Below, piece after piece: positions 58,026 through 64,000 of a stretch of 64,000 nt of DNA. Below the pieces are notes generated by a model. It had not been told where the DNA came from, did no database searches, and worked only from the letters and a program-made list of their open reading frames with translations. A program made the translations under genes and the position numbers. Within the stretch, counting starts at the first letter, position 1, and each line of letters starts with the position of its first letter. The DNA comes from Pseudomonas laurentiana. GTDB taxonomy: Bacteria; Pseudomonadota; Gammaproteobacteria; Pseudomonadales; Pseudomonadaceae. The stretch lies in NCBI RefSeq assembly GCF_014648275.1, contig NZ_BMQU01000015.1, positions 85,643-149,642 on the forward strand, in the 5' to 3' direction.

Positions 58026-59291
58026 ATGAACAAGGATAAGAAGAAAAACCCTTTTGACGACGAATGGAGTCGGAGACTTCCGAACGGTGGTGCCTCATGG
58101 GCCGCGTTTAATCCACCCCGAGAGCCAGAGCCGGTCGTCTACCTTAAAGAAGATGAGTGGCCACGCCCCAAGGAACGTACAGACCTGGTCTTTGCTAAGT
58201 CCTGCGTACCTGAAAACTGGAGCTGCACTAAGCCCGGTACTGCCACCGTCCCCGCCTCAGACTTTGGCAAGATCATGCTGGTCGCGCCCATGCTTGTCCC
58301 CTCGTCAATCGAAGCGCTTAAACTCGCGGTAGGCTTCGACGCAGTGCTGGGGCGCATCGCTGGTAGCGGCCTACTGCAACAGGGTTTCAGGTGGGCCTTG
58401 CGTGGCAACCCTACAGGGGTGTTCATTGCGGGAATGCTCCCCACCCAGATGGGCGACGGGACACTGTACAAAGACGATGATCTGCGCCAACTGAGCCGTG
58501 CACCCACCCGTGTACGCTTTCAGTTCCGTCGTGATGCCGAAGGCGTAATGCAGGTCTATGGCATTCATACCGGCCCGTCCGGCGATGATTCCGTGCGCAC
58601 AGTCCAGGTCAAATGGAATGCCAGCAAAACCGTATTGGAAGCGGACCTGAACGGCATCACCATTTTGTGGACTCCCAGAGGACCGCTAGCCCTCCCGCCT
58701 TTGGTCCACCCTGAGCAGCGCAACGGCGATCCCGTCATTCTGGTTCATCCCATACCGGAAAACACAGACTCCCAGATTGAGGGCTATCCGGCTGGGGACG
58801 ACATCGAAACCGACGACTGTATTCTGGTTTTTCCAGCGGGAACGGGCCTTAACTCGCTGTACATCGTGTTTTCAAAGGCTGGCCCACGCTACGGCCCCGG
58901 CACTGTGACTGGTATAGGGGAGGACGTATCGGGCATCTGGCTTGCTGGCGCTGGAACGGGTCTCGGCGCACCGATACCGACACGCATCGCGGACGCGCTC
59001 CGAGGGCGTGAGTTCTCCAGCTTTGATAAATTCAGAGAGGCGTTTTGGGAAGAGGTGGCGAACGATCCAACGCTGCTAAGTCAGTTCAAGCGCACGAACA
59101 AAAGTAAGCTGATGGATGGCAGGGCGCCTTTTGCCCCTATGTCGGATCACTACGGGGAAAAAGCGAAGTACGAGATACATCACATCGAGCATATCCAGCA
59201 GGGTGGTGCGGTTTATGATGTTGATAACCTAGCTGTAATGACTCCAAAGCGGCACGTAGAGATTCACAAGGAAAATAAAAATGGCTACTAA
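58026..59291 (+). CDS. Short S-type pyocin/colicin-like HNH DNase bacteriocin
   Basis: Predicted 421 aa. The C-terminal about 130 residues are a colicin E9-type nuclease: FDKFREAFWEEVANDPTLLSQF, GRAPFAPMSDHYGEKAKYEIHH, then the HNH motif with His385, His386, Asn401, His410 and His414. Residues of about 90-290 resemble the Pyocin_S translocation-type domain. S-type pyocins are usually 600-700 aa with an N-terminal coiled-coil receptor-binding region. Here only a charged, proline-rich stretch of about 60 residues precedes the Pyocin_S part. It kills relatives by cutting DNA, if delivered. The stop overlaps the immunity gene by 11 bp. Confidence 0.9.
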   Translation: MNKDKKKNPFDDEWSRRLPNGGASWAAFNPPREPEPVVYLKEDEWPRPKERTDLVFAKSCVPENWSCTKPGTATVPASDFGKIMLVAPMLVPSSIEALKLAVGFDAVLGRIAGSGLLQQGFRWALRGNPTGVFIAGMLPTQMGDGTLYKDDDLRQLSRAPTRVRFQFRRDAEGVMQVYGIHTGPSGDDSVRTVQVKWNASKTVLEADLNGITILWTPRGPLALPPLVHPEQRNGDPVILVHPIPENTDSQIEGYPAGDDIETDDCILVFPAGTGLNSLYIVFSKAGPRYGPGTVTGIGEDVSGIWLAGAGTGLGAPIPTRIADALRGREFSSFDKFREAFWEEVANDPTLLSQFKRTNKSKLMDGRAPFAPMSDHYGEKAKYEIHHIEHIQQGGAVYDVDNLAVMTPKRHVEIHKENKNGY

Positions 59292-59535
59292 ACAAAGTTT
59301 TTCGGATTACACAGAACAAGAGTTCATAGACCTGCTTGAGCGCATCATGGGGAATGATGAGAGCGAAGAGGAAGAAAGCAAGCTTGTGTTTCACTTCAAT
59401 TCAATTTGCGGACATCCGAAGGGGTCCGATTTGATTTTTTATCCTGAGGACGACGCCGATGACTCGGCGGAAGGCGTAACCGAAACCATCAAAAAGTGGC
59501 GAGCGACCAACGGTCTGCCGGGTTTCAAGCGATAG
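59281..59535 (+). CDS. Im9-like DNase immunity protein
   Basis: Acidic protein of 84 aa that binds and blocks the DNase of the preceding gene. It follows colicin E9 immunity protein closely: SFSDYTEQEFIDLLERI, HPKGSDLIFYPEDDADDS and KKWRATNGLPGFK. In the toxin-binding helix III, DLIYYP of Im9 is DLIFYP here, so one contact tyrosine is Phe. The ATG lies inside the last toxin codons, which couples synthesis of the two. Confidence 0.93.
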   Translation: MATKQSFSDYTEQEFIDLLERIMGNDESEEEESKLVFHFNSICGHPKGSDLIFYPEDDADDSAEGVTETIKKWRATNGLPGFKR

Positions 59536-59789
59536 CCTGACGGAAGCGCGGTTGATTGCGGCGGAGGCAAGTAGGACAACTCGCGCACCTGGTCACGCGA
59601 GCGAGCGCCGATCTGGACTACCCGGTCGGGGCGCTCAGTGCCTTGCACCTGGTCATGCGCGCACCAATGCCCATCCTGATAGCGCTAAATAGCGACTACC
59701 ACTCCGCTTACTGGCGGGGTGGTCAGGGCGAATAAAAATGATTGGTCAGTGGCAATGCAATCAGGTGGTCAACTGAGATGCAATTCCGC
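59536..59789. other. Region after the immunity gene
   Basis: No established gene. GCACCTGGTCAYGCG occurs twice, 60 bp apart (near 59586 and 59646). An imperfect hairpin CCACTCCGC/GCGGGGTGG at 59699-59722 lacks a T run but could end the bacteriocin transcript. One open frame reads SALHLVMRAPMPILIALNSD, which I cannot place. Confidence 0.35.
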
Positions 59790-59952
59790 ACCTGCGCAGT
59801 GGCGGTTTTCTGCGTAACCCCTCCAGGCGTGAGCTGGAGCAGGACCTGGAGCGGATCTACGCGTGGTTTCCACGGTTGAAGACCAAGCGCAAGACCCAGG
59901 CGGGCCTGACCTCGGGCGGCGAACAGCAGATGCTGGCTATCGGGCGTGCGCT
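59790..59952 (+). pseudogene. Broken second livF fragment
   Basis: It encodes LRSGGFLRNPSRRELEQDLE through TSGGEQQMLAIGRAL in one frame, then breaks. Right after base 59952 the sequence jumps to TTTTTCCTTTCCCAGCCTAC, which resembles the non-coding flank that follows the intact livF stop near 57845. The last about 90 codons have thus been deleted. It brackets the bacteriocin-immunity pair with the intact livF as a direct repeat. Confidence 0.85.
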
Positions 59953-60165
59953 TGATTTTTCCTTTCCCAGCCTACACACACTCGGACCGTCCGACTGCGA
60001 ATCCGCCTGCCGTGGATGGGCGCTCGACTGTGCCTGACGGCGTTCGGGCGCTGACCTTCGCGTGTGCTGTGTGGCACGCAACACTGATCGGTCAGTTTGC
60101 CCGTTGGTGAAATTCCTGATTCTGAGCTTTGCGTTCTAAGTTATTGATATATAAGAATTAATTAA

Positions 60166-60182
60166 TTGGCATGGTTGTTGAA
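60166..60182 (+). promoter_or_regulatory. Candidate sigma-54 promoter for oprD-sfnB
   Basis: TTGGCATG-GTTG-TTGAA matches TTGGCAYR-N4-TTGCW except for A in place of C in the -12 element. It sits 59 bp before the porin ATG in an AT-rich region. Sulfone-utilisation genes (sfn) of P. putida depend on sigma-54 and SfnR, which fits the downstream sfnB. Confidence 0.5.
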
Positions 60183-60240
60183 ATAGTGGAGTAAACACCG
60201 CCTGTACAGGCGTTACATACGCAACCACTAGGACCTTGCC

Positions 60241-61593
60241 ATGCGTTTTGGAAACAACCATCGAACAGCCCTTTCATTGACCCTCGCCCTGGCCAGCCCG
60301 GCCTTTGCCGCCAGCGAAGAAAGCGAAGGCTTCCTCGAGGGCACACAGGTGCATGTGCTCAACCGCAACTACTTCTTCAGCCAGGACTATCGCAACGGCG
60401 ATTTCGCCCGCAACCCCAATACCGGCGAACGGCAGAGCCAGCACCGTGAATGGGGGCATGGTGTGATTGCCGACGTGCAATCCGGTTTCACTCAGGGCAC
60501 GGTCGGCTTTGGCCTGGATGTGCAGGGCGTATTGGGCCTCAAGCTCGATGGCGGTAATGGTGTGGTCGGCAACGGTGTGGGGGTACCCGGCATCGTCTCC
60601 CGCTCTGGTGCCAACTTCGATGGCGAACCCAAGGACGAGTACAGCAAGGTCGGCGCGGCAGTGAAGGTGCGTGCCTTCGACACCGAAGTGCGCTACGGCG
60701 ATGTGCGCCCAACCAGCCCGGTGCTCTATGCCAGCGATATTCGCCTGTTGCCCCAGACCTTGCGCGGCCTGGTGTTTCGTAACACCTCCGTGGAGGGCCT
60801 GACCCTGCAGGGTGGCAAGCTTGAGTCAAGCAGCGACCGTAACGCCAGCAACCACCGTGGTGACCTGGGCACGGTCTACGCGGGGCGCTTCAAGGGCGCC
60901 AACGATGTGATCTATCTGGGCGGTGACTATGTGTTCAACGACCAGTTGAGCTTCAAGTTGCACACCAGCCGACTTGACGATATCTGGAACCAGTCTTTCG
61001 CCCGCTTCGACTTCGTGCAGCCGATTAACGAGACCCTGAGCGTCAATACCGGGCTGAACTACTACCGCACCCGCGACAGTGGCAAGGCATTGGCCGGCAA
61101 GATCGACAACGACTCCTGGAGTGCACATGCCGGGCTGGGTTATGGCGCCCATGCCTTCAAGTTGAGCTACACGCGGATCGACGGTGATACGCCGTTCGAC
61201 TATGTCTGGAACACCTACGACCTAGAGCTGGATGCCGCCTCCCAGATATCGGACTTCAACAACCCCAACGAACGTGCCTGGGAGGCGCGCTATGACTACA
61301 ACTTCGTTGGCCTCGGTGTGCCGGGCCTCACCCTGACCACGCGTTACGTGCGCGGTACAGACATCGATGGCAGCCGTGCCGGGGGTGCCTACAGCTACTA
61401 CAACGGCATCAAGGATGGCAGTCACTGGGAGCGCAACGTCTGGATCAAGTATGTGGTGCAGAGCGGGCCGGCCAAGGACCTGTCATTCAACCTGATGCAG
61501 GCCACGCACCGTGTCGGCGGCGACCACGTGGCGGAGTCCAACGTTGACGAAGTGCGTTTCATTGTCGAGTACCCGCTGGACTTTCGTTTGTAA
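60241..61593 (+). CDS. OprD-family outer-membrane porin
   Basis: Predicted 450 aa, signal peptide cleaved near AFAASEES. The N-terminal strand region GFLEGTQVHVLNRNYFFSQDYRNGD and the WGHGVIADVQSGFTQGTVGFG segment are typical OprD features. The barrel ends VDEVRFIVEYPLDFRL. OprD proteins admit amino acids or aromatic and organic acids. It is followed after 48 bp by sfnB and may admit an organosulfur compound. Confidence 0.93.
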   Translation: MRFGNNHRTALSLTLALASPAFAASEESEGFLEGTQVHVLNRNYFFSQDYRNGDFARNPNTGERQSQHREWGHGVIADVQSGFTQGTVGFGLDVQGVLGLKLDGGNGVVGNGVGVPGIVSRSGANFDGEPKDEYSKVGAAVKVRAFDTEVRYGDVRPTSPVLYASDIRLLPQTLRGLVFRNTSVEGLTLQGGKLESSSDRNASNHRGDLGTVYAGRFKGANDVIYLGGDYVFNDQLSFKLHTSRLDDIWNQSFARFDFVQPINETLSVNTGLNYYRTRDSGKALAGKIDNDSWSAHAGLGYGAHAFKLSYTRIDGDTPFDYVWNTYDLELDAASQISDFNNPNERAWEARYDYNFVGLGVPGLTLTTRYVRGTDIDGSRAGGAYSYYNGIKDGSHWERNVWIKYVVQSGPAKDLSFNLMQATHRVGGDHVAESNVDEVRFIVEYPLDFRL

Positions 61594-61641
61594 GCCTGTG
61601 CTGTAGCCCTTTCTTACCTGTACCGCATGGAGTACTCACCT

Positions 61642-62874
61642 ATGACCGATACACCGCATACCCGCCTGCCCGAGCAGGCCGTTTCAGCGCCTCGGCGCCC
61701 GGCTCATATCATTCGCAGTGATGCCGAAGCCATCGAGGTGGCCCAGCGCCTGGCGCAGGACTTTGCGCAAGAAGCCGTTGTGCGTGACCGCGAGCGCCGT
61801 CTGCCGTGGGCGGAGCTGGACCGTTTTTCCGAGAGCGGCCTGTGGGCCATTACCGTTCCCAAGGCCCATGGTGGGGCTGGCGTGTCCTACGCCACCCTGA
61901 CCGAGGTCGTGGCAACCCTGTCAGCGGCGGACTCCTCCCTGGGGCAGTTGCCGCAGAATCACTACGGCGTCATCAACAACCTGCTGTTGACCGGTAGTGA
62001 CGCCCAGCAACGTTACTACTTTGCCAAAGTGCTTGCCGGCTATCGCTTCGGTAATGCGTTTTCCGAGGCCAAGAGCAAAACCGTCACTGCATTTGAAACG
62101 CGCATTCGTTTTGAGGGTGATACCGCAGTGCTGGAGGGCGAGAAGTTCTATTGCACCGGCGCGCTGTTTGCCCACATTGTCCCGACGGCCGCTGTGGATG
62201 AGCAGAACCGGCCATTCATTGCGTTTGTGCCACGGGACGCTGAAGGGCTGAGCATTATCGATAACTGGGACGGCTTTGGGCAGCGCACCACGGCCAGTGG
62301 CAAGGCCTTGATCGACGGCGTGCGGGTGCCGCTCAGTGCCGTGATTCCGGCCTGGAAAGCCTACGACCAACCCACTGCAGATGGGCCGGTGTCGCAGATC
62401 ATCCAGGCGGCGGTGGACACCGGTATTGCCCGAGGCGCGTTTGCCGAGACCCTGCGCGTGGCGCGAGAGGCGCGCCCGTGGGTCGACAGCGGTTTGCAGC
62501 ACGGTTGGCAGGACCCACTGAGCCAGGCTGCGATCGGCGACCTGGCCTGGCGCCTGCACGCTGCCGAGGCGATCCTCCGGGCCTCCGCCCAGGCGGTGGA
62601 CCTTGCGCTTGCTGAGCCCGGTGAAGCCAGTGTCGCCCATGCCTCGGTGGTTGTCGGCCAGGCCAAAGTCCTGTCTACCGAAATCGCCTTGTTGGCGTCG
62701 ACCCGGCTGCTGGAGTTGGGGGGCACGCGCAGTGTGTCTGCCAGCCAGGGGCTGGACCGTTTCTGGCGTAACGCGCGTACGCATACCTTGCATGATCCGG
62801 TGCGCTGGAAATACCACCTGATCGGCAACCAGCGCCTGAACGGCGTCAACCCACAACGTCATTCCTGGAACTGA
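61642..62874 (+). CDS. sfnB: SfnB-family acyl-CoA-dehydrogenase-like flavoprotein
   Basis: Predicted 410 aa from MTDTPHTRLPEQ, with GGAG nine bases upstream. It has the acyl-CoA dehydrogenase fold: an N-terminal helical domain, a middle beta domain with EAKSKTVTAFETRI and GEKFYCTGALFAHIV, and a C-terminal helical domain ending GLDRFWRNARTHTLHDPVRWKYHLIGNQ. The last motif is that of FMN-dependent DszC/SfnB-type monooxygenases, not true CoA dehydrogenases. It probably oxidises an organosulfur compound with reduced flavin. It sits in an operon with the porin and a small helical protein. Confidence 0.88.
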   Translation: MTDTPHTRLPEQAVSAPRRPAHIIRSDAEAIEVAQRLAQDFAQEAVVRDRERRLPWAELDRFSESGLWAITVPKAHGGAGVSYATLTEVVATLSAADSSLGQLPQNHYGVINNLLLTGSDAQQRYYFAKVLAGYRFGNAFSEAKSKTVTAFETRIRFEGDTAVLEGEKFYCTGALFAHIVPTAAVDEQNRPFIAFVPRDAEGLSIIDNWDGFGQRTTASGKALIDGVRVPLSAVIPAWKAYDQPTADGPVSQIIQAAVDTGIARGAFAETLRVAREARPWVDSGLQHGWQDPLSQAAIGDLAWRLHAAEAILRASAQAVDLALAEPGEASVAHASVVVGQAKVLSTEIALLASTRLLELGGTRSVSASQGLDRFWRNARTHTLHDPVRWKYHLIGNQRLNGVNPQRHSWN

Positions 62875-62884
62875 GGACTTGCTT

Positions 62885-63244
62885 ATGTCTCACATTCATA
62901 CACGGGCCGACCTGGTGTTCGCGCAAAAGGTTCAACGTGCGCTGGTCGAGCACTTGCAGGGGAGCCCGTTGAAGGACGACACCCTGACCATTGCAAGTAT
63001 TGGTGACCTGGAGGTGCGTATTGCTGCCGCTGATGCGCTGCTGGGGCAGGCCGGGCGCTCGTCGGTCGAGGCCGCTGCTGCGCGCTTGGCTGCCGCAGAA
63101 GCGGCACAACGGGCGAGTGAACTGGAGGTCGAGCTGACCGGAAGGCAAACGCCGCGTCCGTCGGTTGAGGGCGATGTCGTGCCTTTGTCGCAACTGCGTC
63201 GTCGTTTGGGCGATCACTACCTCAATGGTGTGGCGCTGACCTGA
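62885..63244 (+). CDS. Small helical protein resembling a segment of SfnB
   Basis: Predicted 119 aa from MSHIHTRADLVFAQKVQ. Residues 32-85 (TLTIASIGDLEVRIAAADALL) echo the C-terminal helices of the SfnB encoded just upstream (LSQAAIGDLAWRLHAAEAIL), but there is no flavin-binding domain. It may be a decayed paralogue that kept reading, or a small partner subunit. The ATG is 10 bp after the sfnB stop, so it is probably co-translated. Confidence 0.6.
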   Translation: MSHIHTRADLVFAQKVQRALVEHLQGSPLKDDTLTIASIGDLEVRIAAADALLGQAGRSSVEAAAARLAAAEAAQRASELEVELTGRQTPRPSVEGDVVPLSQLRRRLGDHYLNGVALT

Positions 63245-63249
63245 GCGAA

Positions 63250-63289
63250 ACACACCTGCCATCCCGAGGTGTCGGAATGGCAGGTGTGT
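63250..63289 (+). terminator. Strong hairpin after the sfnB operon
   Basis: A perfect 13-bp stem, ACACACCTGCCAT / ATGGCAGGTGTGT, with a 14-nt loop, five bases after the last stop codon. No T run follows, so it may act with Rho or as a 3' stabiliser. Confidence 0.65.
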
Positions 63290-63435
63290 CATCTCCGTTC
63301 TGCAACGAAACGGATATGCCTGCTTTCATCTGGGGCGATGCATGTTATTGGCTCTCACCTCGTGAGCATATCCATTCCCTGCGTCGGCACCACCGGCTGG
63401 TTTCGCCTTTTACGGCGACCCACTTTTGAAAGGGC

Positions 63436-63617
63436 GCAAAAGTGGGCAAAACGCCCTGTCCCGACATCCGGCCCTACGCTGCGCTTCGGGTGCCTTCCTT
63501 ACGCCATCGCTCCCGTGTGGACGCGCCGACGGGCCATCCATGGCCCATCAGCACTTGCGAGGCATCCCTGCCTCGCACCCCACTACGCAATGACTCCACT
63601 CAGCCTCCTGAAGGGAC
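63436..63617 (+). repeat. Non-coding repeat, copy 1 of an inverted pair
   Basis: About 182 bp starting GCAAAAGTGGGCAAAACG and ending CCTCCTGAAGGGAC. Copy 2 lies inverted at 63753-63933. The best-kept cores are CATCCGGCCCT-CGCTGCGCT, GGCATCCCTGCCT and CCTCCTGAAGGGAC. Both copies have short open frames that I regard as fortuitous. Similar sequences recur in Pseudomonas intergenic regions as I recall. Confidence 0.7.
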
Positions 63618-63752
63618 GTCCTGCGGCGTCTGACATTCCGTGTACTGAAAAGCAGAGCACTCGCAGGCACTCGCGGCTTCGCTTGTCCGCGAAGGCGCTG
63701 GGCTTTTCGGCGTTGCTTTTTCATGCACTGAACCTCCAGGCGCTGCCAAATT

Positions 63753-63933
63753 GTCCCTTCAGGAGGTCGAACGCAGGCAGTGCGTAGCAGGGGGCCAGGC
63801 AGGGATGCCTGGCAAGGGCTGAGGGCCAGGAAGGCCCTTCAGCACGGTCCCGGCGGGAGCACTGCCGGAGTGAGAGGACCCGCAGCGCAGCGGAGGGCCG
63901 GATGTTGGGACGAGGGGTTTTGGTCACTTTTGC
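63753..63933 (-). repeat. Non-coding repeat, copy 2 of an inverted pair
   Basis: Reverse-strand counterpart of 63436-63617, with many substitutions between the copies but the same order of conserved blocks. Together they could fold into a long stem enclosing about 135 bp. After it, bases 63934-64000 hold GACACATGTGC and GGACATGGTGGACAC words like the ends of IS481-type elements, but the window stops before any transposase. Confidence 0.65.
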
Positions 63934-64000
63934 CCCGTGTATGGACTTGAGACATCGCTGACACATGTGCGGGGACATGGTGGACACATTATCGCTTACC

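Noticed and set aside
63442-63633. Short ORF in repeat copy 1 (and its counterpart at 63721-63987)
   Set aside because: Both open frames derive from the same repeat, share no start context and look like by-products of a GC-rich non-coding element.

Overview
The window looks like a chromosomal segment of a Pseudomonas, most likely of the P. putida group. It is GC-rich. It carries the gacA-uvrC-pgsA-tRNA-Gly(GCC) block, a second EF-G gene, ferredoxin-type sulfite reductase with its DUF934 partner, an OprD porin and an SfnB-type sulfur gene. Calls rest on reading the translated sequence and on remembered family features. No database search was run.

Positions 1-12,400 are mostly housekeeping: 5' part of topB (runs off the left edge), metY, a SulP transporter, fusB, a tautomerase-fold protein without the catalytic proline, a small unknown protein, cysI-DUF934, a small membrane protein, a Pit phosphate transporter and a GNAT acetyltransferase. 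Positions 12,410-26,706 (minus strand) hold an eleven-gene alginate-type polysaccharide operon. Its order is algD-alg8-alg44-algK-algE-algI-algJ-algF-algX-algL-algG-like. The canonical Pseudomonas order is algD-8-44-K-E-G-X-L-I-J-F-A. There is no algA, and the AlgG-like protein has lost the DPHD epimerase motif, reading DIRD. This is the most interesting system here: probably a second, unepimerised, acetylated polymannuronate-like exopolysaccharide. It is divergent from an XRE regulator and next to gacA, across a long AT-rich intergenic region.

Positions 27,374-31,100 are XRE-gacA-uvrC-pgsA-tRNA-Gly and a terminator. Positions 31,255-41,800 are accessory: an FtrA-like regulator, an orphan aspartate-semialdehyde dehydrogenase, an IS5-type transposase remnant, and a PQQ module. 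The module comprises an AraC/FeaR-like regulator, a quinohaemoprotein alcohol dehydrogenase, a MetA-type outer-membrane protein and a TonB receptor resembling the PQQ importer PqqU/YncD. A TSUP permease follows. Positions 41,869-50,092 form an amino-acid uptake and catabolism cluster: SDR, polar amino-acid ABC transporter, MocR regulator, class-III aminotransferase and class-II aldolase.

Positions 50,396-57,755 are a branched-chain-amino-acid-type (Liv) ABC operon. It starts with a truncated AMP-binding protein and has two tandem substrate-binding proteins. Just downstream is a short colicin/pyocin-type HNH DNase with an Im9-like immunity protein. The pair is bracketed by a second, broken copy of part of livF, which suggests that the toxin module arrived by recombination in livF. 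The window ends with OprD, SfnB and a small SfnB-like helical protein, possibly sigma-54 controlled, and then an inverted pair of about 180-bp non-coding repeats.
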